Counted from the first letter of the stretch, positions 42,122-51,612 are shown. The stretch: 64,000 nt of DNA from CAYGVT01 sp964353355 (GCA_964353355.1 CAYGVT010000134.1:62001-126000); one strand, 5' to 3'. The notes: a model not told the origin generated them from the sequence alone. A program made the numbers and translations.

Positions 42122-42424
42122 TCACACGACCAGGTCGTACTCGTCCATGATCAAGTCGACCGCGCGGTGCCAGTCCACGACCTCCACGCCCCCGGCGACC
42201 CGGTCGCGGATGCCGCGTGCCTCGAGCGAGGGCCCGAGCGCGTGGATGCTCAGCCCCTCACGGCGCAGCCCCTCGATGGCGCCGGCCGTCGCGAAGCCGA
42301 CGCCATCTTGCATGAGCAGCACGCCCCTCGTCGCCGCGCGGTCCAGCGTGTCGAGCTGCCAGTCCAGTTCCGTCTCGGCGGGCGAGGTCGCGACCACCAG
42401 CAATGCTCGTCTCTCCTCCGTCAT
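42122..42424 (-). CDS. dsrH: DsrH/TusB-like sulfur-relay protein
   Basis: 100 residues. GVLLMQDGVGFA followed by S-I-H-A-L-G-P-S-L-E-A-R-G-I and V-E-V-V-D-W-H-R-A-V-D is characteristic of DsrH/TusB ('gvLLlqDGVy.a', then 'v.aL..Dl.aRGl', then 'v.vi....fv.l'). In bacteria DsrE, F and H form a hexamer, and the three genes here are adjacent. The usual conserved cysteine of DsrH is not evident. A TATA-like CCTCTTAACC on the minus strand (about 42476-42486) lies in the 91 bp gap after iscU, so the dsr trio may have its own promoter as well as read-through. Confidence 0.7.
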   Translation of the reverse strand: MTEERRALLVVATSPAETELDWQLDTLDRAATRGVLLMQDGVGFATAGAIEGLRREGLSIHALGPSLEARGIRDRVAGGVEVVDWHRAVDLIMDEYDLVV

Positions 42425-42515
42425 CCACGCTCACCTTCCCGTGCCCGGGGGGCCTCGGCATCAGAGCGGCCCGGGGGTTAAGAGGCTTTCGCCCCAAGTG
42501 GACGTGCGCCGCCCG

Positions 42516-43001
42516 CTACGCGTCGTGGCCGTGCCCGTGCACGTCCTCCGGGTGCTTGGAGTCGCACTCGCCCGCGAGGTGCGCGGCGCACGAGGCGCAC
42601 GCGACCGTCTCGGTCCCCTCGCCCGTGCTCTCGCCGCGCTCGCGCCGCCTGTAGTCCTCGATGGCGGCCTGCAGCCCGTCGGCTGCGAGGTTCGAGCAGT
42701 GCATCTTGATGCGCGGCAGCCCGTCGAGGGCGTCGGCCACGTCGTTGCGCGTGATCTTGAGGGCCTCGTCGAGCGTCCTGCCCCTCGCGAGGTCCGTTAT
42801 CATCGAGGAGGTGGCGATGGCCGCGGCGCAGCCGAACGTCTGGAAGGTGATGTCGGTGATGACCCCCCCGCGGACGCGGATGAATATCTTCATCACGTCC
42901 CCGCACACGGGGTTGCCGACGATCCCCACCCCGTCCGCGTCGGCCATCTCGCCCATGTTGTGCGGGTTCATGAAGTGCTGCTTGACCTTCTCGGAGTACA
43001 T
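42516..43001 (-). CDS. iscU: Iron-sulfur cluster scaffold IscU/NifU-N with Cys/His-rich C-terminal extension
   Basis: 161 residues. The scaffold domain (1-120) has the three ligand cysteines: Cys33 in GNPVCGD with Asp35, Cys58 in FGCAAAIA, and Cys102 in HCSNLA. It receives sulfur from IscS and builds [2Fe-2S]/[4Fe-4S] clusters. IscU proteins usually end near residue 125-130. This one continues with an acidic linker and a Cys/His cluster (Cys135, Cys138, Cys146, and H-x-H-x-H near the end) that could bind an additional metal. The ATG at 43001 has GAGGGAGGG upstream and lies 15 bp after the iscS stop, so they form an operon. Confidence 0.9.
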   Translation of the reverse strand: MYSEKVKQHFMNPHNMGEMADADGVGIVGNPVCGDVMKIFIRVRGGVITDITFQTFGCAAAIATSSMITDLARGRTLDEALKITRNDVADALDGLPRIKMHCSNLAADGLQAAIEDYRRRERGESTGEGTETVACASCAAHLAGECDSKHPEDVHGHGHDA

Positions 43002-43016
43002 GCCCGGCCCCCTCCC

Positions 43017-44201
43017 TCAGACCTCGCCCCTGGCCTTCGCCTCGGACCACAGCGGGGACATCGCCCGCAGCTGCTCCACGACCCGCGGGAAGGTGTCGAG
43101 GAACCGCTCGACCTGCTCGACGGTCGACCATCGGCCGAGCGAGATGCGCACCGAGCCGTGCGCCTCCTCGTGCTTGAGCCCGATGGCCAGGAGCGTGCGC
43201 GAGGGCTCGAGGCTCCCCGAGGAGCACGCCGAGCCCGTCGACACCTCGAACCCCTCGGCGTCGAGCCGGAGGAGCATCGACTCGCCCTCGACGTACCTAA
43301 CGCCGAAGTGCGCGTTGTGGGGCAGCCGATTGCCCCCGCGCGGGCCGTTGAGGTAGGTGTGGGGGATCGTGCCGGTAACGCCGTCGATGAGCGCGTCCCG
43401 GAGGCGCCGGTAGCGGCCGACCTCCTCGTCGAAGGAATCGTGCATGACCTGCATGGCCTTGGCGAAGCCCACGATGCCCGCGACGTTCTCGGTGCCCGAC
43501 CGCGAGCCGCCCTCGTGGCCGCCGCCGTGGAGCAGGGGGACCGGGCGCATGCCCTTGCGCGCGTACAGGAGGCCGACGCCCTTGGGCCCGTAGACCTTGT
43601 GCGCCGAGCCGGCCAGCAGGTCGATGTTCATGGACTCGACGTCGATGGGGACCTTGCCCAGCGTCTGCACCGCGTCCGTGTGGAACACAACGCCCCGCTC
43701 GTGGCAGAGCGCGCCTATCTCGGCCACCGGCTCGATGGTGCCTATCTCGTTGTTGGCGTGCATGACCGACACGACGGTCGTGTCGGGGCGGATGGCCTCG
43801 TCCACCTTGGCCACGTCGACGAACCCCTCCTTGTCGACCGGCAGGTACGTGACCTTGTAGCCCTCGGTCTCCAGGTACTTGGCGGTCTCGTAGACCGCGG
43901 GGTGCTCTATCTGCGACACGACGATGTGGCGGCCCTTCTCCCGCAGCCGGTGGGCGGTGCCCTTGATGGCCAGGTTGTCCGACTCGGTGCCGCAGCCGGT
44001 GAAGATGACCTCTTCGGGCTGGGCGCCGATGAAGGCCGCTATCGAGGCGCGCGCCTCCTCGAGCGCGTCGCGCGCGTCCAGGCCCTTGGCATGGGGCTCG
44101 GAGGCGTTGCCGTACCTGTCGGTGAGGAACGGCAGCATGGCCTCGACCACGCGCGGGTCGACGCGGGTGGTCGCGGCGTTGTCGAAGTACGAGATGTCCA
44201 C
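43017..44201 (-). CDS. iscS: Cysteine desulfurase IscS/NifS
   Basis: 394 residues, a PLP-dependent class V aminotransferase-fold enzyme converting cysteine to alanine plus a persulfide. It opens with YFDNAATT. HANNEIGTIEP and the PLP lysine Lys202 in SAHKVYGPKG are present, and the mobile-loop catalytic Cys326 lies in GSACSSG. Spacing is close to E. coli IscS (Lys206, Cys328), so it belongs to the IscS/NifS group rather than SufS. The start is a GTG at 44201, immediately before the canonical DISYFDNAATT beginning. It supplies sulfur to IscU next to it and, plausibly, to the DsrEFH-like trio downstream. Confidence 0.93.
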   Translation of the reverse strand: MDISYFDNAATTRVDPRVVEAMLPFLTDRYGNASEPHAKGLDARDALEEARASIAAFIGAQPEEVIFTGCGTESDNLAIKGTAHRLREKGRHIVVSQIEHPAVYETAKYLETEGYKVTYLPVDKEGFVDVAKVDEAIRPDTTVVSVMHANNEIGTIEPVAEIGALCHERGVVFHTDAVQTLGKVPIDVESMNIDLLAGSAHKVYGPKGVGLLYARKGMRPVPLLHGGGHEGGSRSGTENVAGIVGFAKAMQVMHDSFDEEVGRYRRLRDALIDGVTGTIPHTYLNGPRGGNRLPHNAHFGVRYVEGESMLLRLDAEGFEVSTGSACSSGSLEPSRTLLAIGLKHEEAHGSVRISLGRWSTVEQVERFLDTFPRVVEQLRAMSPLWSEAKARGEV

Positions 44202-44216
44202 GCCCGGTTCCTCGCT

Positions 44217-44232
44217 GGCGCCACCTGGCGCC
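44217..44232 (-). promoter_or_regulatory. GGCGCC inverted repeat in the iscS leader
   Basis: GGCGCC-ACCT-GGCGCC forms a 6-bp stem with a 4-nt loop, between the predicted start of transcription and the GTG of iscS. It could be an operator or RNA hairpin; no regulator gene is nearby. Confidence 0.3.
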
Positions 44233-44255
44233 GTACCTTCAGTTATGCCGCCGCC

Positions 44256-44266
44256 CTATCTTAAGC
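44256..44266 (-). promoter_or_regulatory. TATA-like box of the isc/dsr cluster
   Basis: GCTTAAGATAG on the minus strand, about 55-65 nt upstream of the iscS GTG, gives a leader of roughly 30 nt that includes the inverted repeat. Confidence 0.4.
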
Positions 44267-44356
44267 TTTCGCAGGAAGGACGCCGCGCCAGGCGTACTGG
44301 CCAGGGCCCGGAGGTATGGGCCCTTCTGCGTTGCAGGCCATCGCGCGACCCAAAGG

Positions 44357-44364
44357 GTTTTAAC
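44357..44364 (+). promoter_or_regulatory. TATA-like box of the small helical protein gene
   Basis: GTTTTAAC within the palindrome GGTTTTAACC, centred about 35 nt upstream of the ATG at 44396. Confidence 0.5.
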
Positions 44365-44395
44365 CGGGCGCCCCCCTCAATGGCCCGGGGATACC

Positions 44396-44746
44396 ATGGC
44401 GGACCTCGAGGAGACCCTAACGCCCCTCGTGCGCAGGACCATCAGCGACGTGCTGCAGGCGGAGGGCCTCGTGACGGACGCGATGAGGGAGCTCGTCAAG
44501 GACGAGATAAAGGATTACATGCGCGTCAAGCTCAACGAGGACCCCGAGCTCAAGCAGGAGGTCAAAGACGCCCTCAACATGTACATGGAGGCGCGCGCGA
44601 GGGAGCTCATCGCGGCCGTCAAGCTCACGAAGGCCGGCGCGAAGCTCTCGTTCAACATGATACCCCCGCACCTCCGCGAGGAGCTCAAGGGCGAGCTCAT
44701 CAAGATGTTCGAGAAGGAGCTCAACGAGCTGCTGCTGAAGGTGTGA
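44396..44746 (+). CDS. Small all-helical protein of unknown function
   Basis: 116 residues, highly charged and almost entirely predicted helical: TLTPLVRRTISDVLQAEGL, a middle 'ELVKDEIKDYMRVKLNEDPELKQEVKDAL'-type stretch, then an amphipathic end LREELKGELIKMFEKELNELLLKV. No cysteines or membrane segment. I do not recognise a family; the pattern suggests a coiled-coil or oligomerising protein. It is transcribed divergently from iscS from a close TATA box with a very short leader. High Lys/Glu content and normal codon use support a real gene. Confidence 0.65.
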   Translation: MADLEETLTPLVRRTISDVLQAEGLVTDAMRELVKDEIKDYMRVKLNEDPELKQEVKDALNMYMEARARELIAAVKLTKAGAKLSFNMIPPHLREELKGELIKMFEKELNELLLKV

Positions 44747-45074
44747 CGACAGGGGTCCTTGTGTCCGGGCCAGCATTGATGTCACGCGCATTGGCGAGAT
44801 GGGAAAACGGGGGCCGATCGTTCCGTGCTCCCCATGAACCATTTCCCGGGAACTCTCCTGCGCGGGATGGCATTGATGGTACTTGCGAATGGGATACCTT
44901 CATCCGTGCATGGCCTCCCATCCCTGGAGCTCGGTCGTTCGGTCCTTTCCATTGTCTCGAGGTCTTGGATGGATTTGAGTACCATGGGATACCAGCAACC
45001 CCCGGTGAACGAAAAGAATAATGCTATGAACTGGACTGATAATATTTAGAACCGGTAGAGCGGACGGTAATCTC
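44747..45074 (+). other. Intergenic region upstream of the FG-GAP surface genes
   Basis: A 328 bp gap without a credible gene; short open frames on both strands lack coding character. It is more AT-rich than the sequence to its left, marking the start of the compositionally different block that runs to 51.6 kb. The only recognisable element is the TATA-like box at 45039-45050. Confidence 0.6.
45039..45050 (+). promoter_or_regulatory. TATA box of the first FG-GAP surface gene
   Basis: GATAATATTTAG is centred about 30 nt upstream of the ATG at 45075, which implies a leader of only a few nucleotides. Confidence 0.55.
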
Positions 45075-48000
45075 ATGAGTAAGGGGCTGCCCAGGATACT
45101 GCTCATTCTCGCGATCGTAATGATGGCCATCCCAGGCATCCCTGGCCCTTCAGCAAGCGGTGGGGCGGTCACTCTCTTTCGCGGATATCAAGATGTTGCG
45201 ACGTACGAGTTCAGCTCCGCTGGGACGCTCGGCGAGGACGTGCTGCTCGTTCCCGCGGATTCCATCGTGCTCTCGGCCCGGTTCAATGTCTCCGGCCATG
45301 CGGTCTCGGACGGGGGAGGTGCAGGGAGCGATTTCCCTGAGGATGTGGACGTCTGGGTCGGCAACTCGTCGAACCCTGTCTACCAGTTCAAGGGTCCCTT
45401 CATCGGTGGGATGGGCGCGCAGAGGGGCCTGGTCAATGCATCGCTCCCGAGGACGATCGATTTCGATGGCCAGTGTCAGTGCCATAATGTGACCGTCAGG
45501 CTCCCTCGCGGCTGCCATATTGAGGCAGCCTGCCTGACCCTATCCGGCGCGCTCAAGGACGGAGGATGGGCCCCACCAGTGGTCGTCCAGGAGCTCGTTG
45601 GGAATGCAACGGAGACGATCGACCTTGGGTACCGCGCAACCCCCCAGCTGGTGGATTTCGATCGCGACGGCGACCTCGACATGCTCGCGGGTGGGTACGC
45701 CCAAGATTATCCCATGGATAATTTCTATAGGACAGCATTCTACTTTAGGAACACTGGTAATCGTAGCTCGGTGATGTGGACACGCGATGTCGCCATCCTG
45801 AACTCCACGTTCCCTCCGAATACTGAGAGTTCCTTTTTCAACTTCTGGTCATATAGATTTGTAGACCTTGACGGCGATTCTGATTATGACATCGCAAGGA
45901 CATGGATGTACTACCCGCAAATGGATCTCTTTTGGAACATTGGCAACTCGTCCGTGCCTAGATGGATTCCAGACGCGTTTGACAATGGCTCCGTTTTTTG
46001 GCATATTTGGTCATATGAGGGATACCCCTGTGTAGATTTCTGTGACGTTGATGCGGATGGGGATTCCGATATTGTTATGGGCAGTGGGGGCCGCCAGACT
46101 CCTCAGAACTCCTCGGTCGGTATAAAGTGCTACATCAATGAGCGCTCTGATGAGGATTACAGATGGGTTGTCTCGGACCTCTTCAAGGGTATCGACGACG
46201 ATGGATATTCCTTTCCTGCAGTCGGGGATTTCGATCAAGATGGGGATCTCGACATCTTCGTGGGCTACCTCAACGGAACGATAGGATACTACAGGAACAT
46301 CGGGTCCGTGTCGAATCCCCGGTGGTCGTTCGATTCTGATATCAGCAGGGGCATCGGCGTCGATAGGCGAGCCAGCCCTGCCCTCGGGGATCTTGACGGG
46401 GATGGGGACCTCGACCTTGTTGTCGGCAACTACACTGGGAAGATGCGATATTTCGAGAACCTACGCGACTATCCCACTCGCGTGACGGTCGATGTGGGGG
46501 GAGATGGGCGCATCGAGTGGACGCATCAGGGCAGGCTCAAGGGATGTGTGACGGTCGACGACCTAGCCCATCCCATTCAGGAATGGCTCGATTCCCGAAA
46601 CGTGTCTGATTGGAGGGACGAGTGGGGGAATGAATTCTGCGATGTGGCCATGGAGCTCGCATCCTGCTCACGCGGTTTCCTTACGGTCGATGGCCTGACA
46701 ATCCAATACATGTACAACGGGACAACAGCGGATTTCGCGGGGATGCTGAACGATTGGATCGGGGACCATCGGGACGAGGCAGATTGGCAGGGCAACCTCA
46801 AGGTACCAGTGATCGTCGGCAGTTCCCAGCGAGGGACGGTGGTGCTCTCGGACCTGCGCATCGAGGTCGACCGACCCCCGGTCTGGGCGGACATCCCTTC
46901 CACCTATGCGCTCGATGAGGACTCGAAGGTGGACAAGCTGATCGACCTGTGGGATTATGTCTCCGACGACCATGACACGGACGAGCAGTTGACGATATCG
47001 GTAGTCCAGCTCGATGCCACAGGAATCGCCGACGTCACATTGGGGGAGGGCCACTACCTCAGCGTCGACCTGCTCACTGGTATCATGAATGACGATTGGT
47101 ATGGTGAGGTCAGTATCGTCGCGTCAGCGAGGGACACCGCGGGCCTCACCTCCCGGTCCCGACCGTTCCGCATCACAATCCGGCCGATGAACGATCCACC
47201 GGAACTGCTCGGCGAGCCACCGGATTCCATCCTGCAGGATGCCTATCTAGACTACCATTTCCAAGCCAGGGATGTCGATGATGATGACCTGCTGTTCACA
47301 ATCTTGGGTGCTCCTGAGGGGATGGCCAGCTCCCCAGATGGGGAGCTAACATGGTCGCCTGGAAATGATGACGTTGGGGTCCATGTCCTAATTGTGACGG
47401 TGACAGACCCCGGGGGAGCATCTGATTCTCTGGCGTGGAATCTTATAGTTGTCAATGTGAACGACCCTCCACGTATCGAGGGGAGACCGCCCGAATCGGT
47501 CATCGAGGACACCCTCCTCCTTTATCAGTTCCGGGCGTTCGACATGGACGGAGACCCTGTGGACTTCTCCTACGAAGGAGCTCCAGATGGGATGACGCTC
47601 CTTGAGAATGGCTCTGTAATGTGGATGCCGTCGAACGATGATGTCGGCCGATATGTGATACAGGTCATGTGCAAGGACCTTGAAGGAGCCTCCGACAACC
47701 TTTCGTGGTCCCTTGAGGTCATCGATGTCAATGACCCCCCCGTCATACTGGCGCCAATCCCGGACCTAACCGTGGAAGAGGGAGGTCGCACCATCACATT
47801 GGACCTCGCGGGGCACTTCTATGACCCCGACACCAGGCGGCTCCTCTATTCGGTCTCCGGGGGAGTGGAATGGATATCGGTCAATGAGACGACGGGCCTC
47901 GTATCGATATCCTATCCTCCGGGTACCTCTCCACCGTCCATGGTAAAAGGTGTGAGGGCCTATGCCAGCGACCCATCCGACCCTCTTCTGTTCGCCTCCT

Positions 48001-48191
48001 CCAATCCATTCAACGTCACCTTCAGGTCTGCGACCGGTCGCCCGCCCGACCATCCAGCAGATGGGGGAGACGATGCGCCGAGATATCTGGTCGGAGGTGA
48101 TTGGTGGGCTTTTCTCGTAATCGTGCTCGTCATCGCATTGTCGGTTGGAATCGTCATCCTGGTCCTCAGGAGGAGGCGAGGAGGTGTCTGA
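45075..48191 (+). CDS. Surface protein with FG-GAP/VCBS propeller and cadherin-like repeats
   Basis: 1,038 residues. The signal peptide is at about 7-30. The N-terminal beta domain (about 35-175) has tandem halves. An FG-GAP/VCBS-like beta-propeller (about 190-465) has five visible calcium-type blades such as DFDRDGDLDML, DLDGDGDLDLVVG and DFDQDGDLDIFVG. A beta module follows with a DEWGNEF motif, then cadherin/He_PIG-like repeats (about 595-1000, 'NDPP.i...p', 'D.DgD...f', 'W.P.n.DvG.......v.D..G..d'). One transmembrane helix lies at about 1009-1031, with an RRRR tail. It is probably a calcium-stabilised surface adhesin. Codon use favours A/T third positions much more than its neighbours, and a paralogue follows immediately. 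Confidence 0.8.
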   Translation: MSKGLPRILLILAIVMMAIPGIPGPSASGGAVTLFRGYQDVATYEFSSAGTLGEDVLLVPADSIVLSARFNVSGHAVSDGGGAGSDFPEDVDVWVGNSSNPVYQFKGPFIGGMGAQRGLVNASLPRTIDFDGQCQCHNVTVRLPRGCHIEAACLTLSGALKDGGWAPPVVVQELVGNATETIDLGYRATPQLVDFDRDGDLDMLAGGYAQDYPMDNFYRTAFYFRNTGNRSSVMWTRDVAILNSTFPPNTESSFFNFWSYRFVDLDGDSDYDIARTWMYYPQMDLFWNIGNSSVPRWIPDAFDNGSVFWHIWSYEGYPCVDFCDVDADGDSDIVMGSGGRQTPQNSSVGIKCYINERSDEDYRWVVSDLFKGIDDDGYSFPAVGDFDQDGDLDIFVGYLNGTIGYYRNIGSVSNPRWSFDSDISRGIGVDRRASPALGDLDGDGDLDLVVGNYTGKMRYFENLRDYPTRVTVDVGGDGRIEWTHQGRLKGCVTVDDLAHPIQEWLDSRNVSDWRDEWGNEFCDVAMELASCSRGFLTVDGLTIQYMYNGTTADFAGMLNDWIGDHRDEADWQGNLKVPVIVGSSQRGTVVLSDLRIEVDRPPVWADIPSTYALDEDSKVDKLIDLWDYVSDDHDTDEQLTISVVQLDATGIADVTLGEGHYLSVDLLTGIMNDDWYGEVSIVASARDTAGLTSRSRPFRITIRPMNDPPELLGEPPDSILQDAYLDYHFQARDVDDDDLLFTILGAPEGMASSPDGELTWSPGNDDVGVHVLIVTVTDPGGASDSLAWNLIVVNVNDPPRIEGRPPESVIEDTLLLYQFRAFDMDGDPVDFSYEGAPDGMTLLENGSVMWMPSNDDVGRYVIQVMCKDLEGASDNLSWSLEVIDVNDPPVILAPIPDLTVEEGGRTITLDLAGHFYDPDTRRLLYSVSGGVEWISVNETTGLVSISYPPGTSPPSMVKGVRAYASDPSDPLLFASSNPFNVTFRSATGRPPDHPADGGDDAPRYLVGGDWWAFLVIVLVIALSVGIVILVLRRRRGGV

Positions 48192-48342
48192 ACAGGCCGG
48201 ACGGGGTATCTGTCGCATCAGCCGCACAGGTGCATCACGTCGATTTACCCAGCCTCGATTGTCCTGGAGCATTGCACAATCCGACCCGGTCAATATCAAT
48301 AGACGGGCCCATCTCAGATGTCGTGACACTCCGCGGAGGTCA

Positions 48343-51300
48343 ATGTCGGCCACGTTCCATAGTATTGTCATCCCAATCCTCATTATCCTACTATTGCCAT
48401 TTCTCCGCCCATGCTCGGATGCCCATGCGGAATCGATTGACGAGTTCTCCGGTGGAGCCGAAGAGCAGAGGGTCATCTTTGAATCTCCCGGTTCAAATTC
48501 AAGTGCGCACCTGAGGGTGCCAAAGGATTGCGTCGTTCTGTCCGCCACCATGCGCGTCACTGGAGGACCGAACAGCAGGAATGAGCACCCCTCAAGCGTC
48601 GCCCTGAGCATTGGCAGCCCAGACTGGCGTATCTACGAGTGGGCGGGCGCGAGGTATGGCACCATGGGAGGCCAGCAGAGGTTCGTCACAGGGGAGGGAG
48701 AGGCAACCCTCGTGTTCGAATGGGCAGGTTCGAGCGATTCGGCAATCGTCCGAATTCCTCATGGGGCTCGGGTCGTGAATTCGGGGATGCTGATGACAGG
48801 GAATATCCACGGTGAGGGATGGGCAAGCCCCGTGACCCTCTCCGTCAGGGATGGTGAAAATGAGGTGCCCATCATTGAAACTAGACCTAGTCCGGACCTG
48901 GCTGATCTCGATGGTGACGGGGATCTTGACCTCGTGTGCGGCATTGACTCATATGGAACCGATAGACAGGGATTGCCGTACTATGAGAACATCGGTACGG
49001 AAATAGGAGCGGAATGGCAGGAGGAATCCTATCAACTGGGGAAATATCGTCGATTTGACTTCCCGGACCTTATCGATATCGACAGTGATGGGGACTTGGA
49101 CCTTGTCATTGGCCAGGAGAATGGGACAGTACGCCTCTATCGGAACACGGGCGACCGTTCATCGCCCATATGGTCGGACGATGGAATGGGCCCCAATTCC
49201 ATGTTCGCCGGTATCGATGATGGATCGTACGCAATCGTCGACTTTTGCGACATTGATGACGACGATGAGCTTGACATGGTCTGCGGTGGATGGTATTGGG
49301 ATGAATGGAAGGCCGCTGGCCTATCATCGTACGATGGTCATCTGGTCGGCGGTTCTTATTGCTGGTCGCAGGCCGCCTATTTCGATGGTATCGAGACCGA
49401 TAGCTACGCCAACCCAGCGTTAGCAGACCTAGATGGTGATGGTGATTTCGACCTCCTCGTCGGCAACTATGATGGCACGATCGCCCTCTTTGAGAATGTC
49501 GGCACCAGAACAGGGCCAGCATGGGTTAAGAGGCCTGATCGTACGAGAGAAATCAATGTCGGTTGGATGGCCGCCCCAACGGTCGGGGACCTGGACGGCG
49601 ATGGCGTGCTTGATATCGTCGTGGGTGCTGCGAGTGGCCAGATCTTCTTCTACAAGGGCTATCGAGGATTTCCCTCCGGGCTCGTTATGGACCTCGATGG
49701 CATTGGCCATCCCGTATGGACCCATCTGGCCGAGCTGTCCACGACCGTGCTTGTCGATGGCTTCTCTGCCGATCTCGCAACATGTCTTGAGGGACCTGTT
49801 GCTTTCCAGGACGAGTGGGGCAACGCCTTCAATGATGTCCGCATCAATCTCACGTCGGGCACTCCCGGTGAGGTGACAGTCCATGGCCTCGACATCGAAT
49901 ATGAGTACTCGCCGACCACGGTCGATTTCTCGCCATTCTTGAACGAATGGATCAACGACCACCGGGACGATGCCGGTCCAAATGGGGACATCGAGGTGCC
50001 CATCATCGTAGATTGCGATTCGGGTGGCGTGATCACTCTGTCCGATCTGCGGATTGAAGCGAGCATGCCCCCCGTGTGGACAGAAATTCCGTCCATGTAC
50101 GCAATCGACGAAGATACGTGCAACGATACGCTCATCGACCTGTGGGCATACGTCACGGATGACTTCACGGACGACGCCAACCTCACCATCGATGTGGTAC
50201 AACTCGACCGTCAGGGCATCGTGGGGGTCTACATCACGGATGGGCGGTACGTCGGAATCGATGCCGGCACAGGTGATTTGAACGATGAATGGAGCGGTGC
50301 CGTGAAGGTGATGGCCAGGGCGACAGATAGCGAGGGGCTCACATCGGAGTCGAAGGTCTTCGAGGTCAGGGTCCGGGCGGTGGACGACCCTCCCGAGATA
50401 TCCGACTTGGGTAATCTGACGGCTGTCGAGGGCACCATGAGCGTGTTCGACATTACGCCTTACCTCCATGATATCGATACTCCGCTGGGGTCATTGACAG
50501 TGCGGGTCGGGTCTGACTACTGCAACGTGGTCGGGTATGAGCTGAGGTTCCTGTTCGATGCTGGCGGCTTTGAGGTCGATGTGCCGGTGTGGGTCTCCGA
50601 TGGCCACAGCGAGGTGACCTCCGCACTTCATGTCCGTGTCATCGATGTGGACAGACCGCCTGTGTTCCTCGGACCCTTCCACGAGGCGGCCCATGTGGGC
50701 GTACCAATCACCATTAGCCTCGCAGGACATGTCTTGGACGACGATACCCCCGAGGTGAATCTTGGGCTGCGCAGTTCCAGCCCCGTCGTCGTGAGAGTGT
50801 CAGGCTTAAATCTCACGCTCCTATGTGGACATTCCGGGACGGAGAAGGTATCGTTCGTCGTGACGGATGGTACCACCTCTGTAGATGGATGGTTCTGGGT
50901 CGATGTCACCGAGCTGTACGAGCCACCCGCAATCCTGGGACCTGACGGGAACGTGTCCCTTGACGAGGGTTCCGAGCTTTGGCTGGACCTTATTGTGCGC
51001 CTTGGGTCGGATGGCTATACCGAGCTCAGCGTTGAGTCGGGATGGCCAGGATTGACGGTATCGCCTAACCGTACTCTCCATGTTATTGCAGGGAAGGGCG
51101 AGGTCGGAACGTACGGGGCGAGGGTCATCGCGAAGGACATGTCCGGTGGGGAGGGCGTTATGGAGCTGAGCATCAGGGTCCTCAACGTCAACGACGCACC
51201 GCACCTTGCTGAGATATTGTCGCCCATGGACCGTTCCACCTATTCGGAAGGCTCCCTCATCACCTTCTCTGTGATTGTGTTCGATCCAGACACGGCTTAC

Positions 51301-51612
51301 GGGGACATGCTCAACATCACCTGGTCATCCAGCCGGTCCGGGCAGCTGAGGAGCATCATCGGCGGACCTGAAGTAGGCTTCACGACGGACCGCCTCGCGC
51401 CTGGTAGGCATAACATCACAATCACGGTGAGCGACGGTCGGCTCGAGGATCGAGCTTGGATCGAGGTGATCGTCACACCGAGGTCTCATCGATGGGATGA
51501 ATGGGGGATCGAATTCTGGGCTCTCCTGCTCTGCCTCGTGGCGATACCCATCGCTCTCGTCATGGTCTGGCGAGACAGGAAAGTCCGACGGGGACGTAGC
51601 TCTATTCTGTGA
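48343..51612 (+). CDS. Paralogous FG-GAP/cadherin-like surface protein
   Basis: 1,089 residues, co-linear with the preceding protein. The signal peptide (about 5-26) is followed by an N-terminal beta domain and FG-GAP blades (about 184-435, e.g. DLDGDGDLDLV, DIDSDGDLDLVIG, DLDGDGDFDLLVG). The same DEWGNAF-containing module and DEDT..DTLIDLW segment occur, then cadherin-like repeats, a transmembrane helix (about 1056-1078) and a basic tail. The ATG at 48343 has GGAGGT just upstream and begins the signal sequence; the open frame reaching back into the previous gene has no coding character. A TATA-like CAATATCAATAG lies about 45 nt upstream. It shares the AT-leaning codon use, so the pair probably arose by duplication after arrival or divergence. 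Confidence 0.8.
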   Translation: MSATFHSIVIPILIILLLPFLRPCSDAHAESIDEFSGGAEEQRVIFESPGSNSSAHLRVPKDCVVLSATMRVTGGPNSRNEHPSSVALSIGSPDWRIYEWAGARYGTMGGQQRFVTGEGEATLVFEWAGSSDSAIVRIPHGARVVNSGMLMTGNIHGEGWASPVTLSVRDGENEVPIIETRPSPDLADLDGDGDLDLVCGIDSYGTDRQGLPYYENIGTEIGAEWQEESYQLGKYRRFDFPDLIDIDSDGDLDLVIGQENGTVRLYRNTGDRSSPIWSDDGMGPNSMFAGIDDGSYAIVDFCDIDDDDELDMVCGGWYWDEWKAAGLSSYDGHLVGGSYCWSQAAYFDGIETDSYANPALADLDGDGDFDLLVGNYDGTIALFENVGTRTGPAWVKRPDRTREINVGWMAAPTVGDLDGDGVLDIVVGAASGQIFFYKGYRGFPSGLVMDLDGIGHPVWTHLAELSTTVLVDGFSADLATCLEGPVAFQDEWGNAFNDVRINLTSGTPGEVTVHGLDIEYEYSPTTVDFSPFLNEWINDHRDDAGPNGDIEVPIIVDCDSGGVITLSDLRIEASMPPVWTEIPSMYAIDEDTCNDTLIDLWAYVTDDFTDDANLTIDVVQLDRQGIVGVYITDGRYVGIDAGTGDLNDEWSGAVKVMARATDSEGLTSESKVFEVRVRAVDDPPEISDLGNLTAVEGTMSVFDITPYLHDIDTPLGSLTVRVGSDYCNVVGYELRFLFDAGGFEVDVPVWVSDGHSEVTSALHVRVIDVDRPPVFLGPFHEAAHVGVPITISLAGHVLDDDTPEVNLGLRSSSPVVVRVSGLNLTLLCGHSGTEKVSFVVTDGTTSVDGWFWVDVTELYEPPAILGPDGNVSLDEGSELWLDLIVRLGSDGYTELSVESGWPGLTVSPNRTLHVIAGKGEVGTYGARVIAKDMSGGEGVMELSIRVLNVNDAPHLAEILSPMDRSTYSEGSLITFSVIVFDPDTAYGDMLNITWSSSRSGQLRSIIGGPEVGFTTDRLAPGRHNITITVSDGRLEDRAWIEVIVTPRSHRWDEWGIEFWALLLCLVAIPIALVMVWRDRKVRRGRSSIL

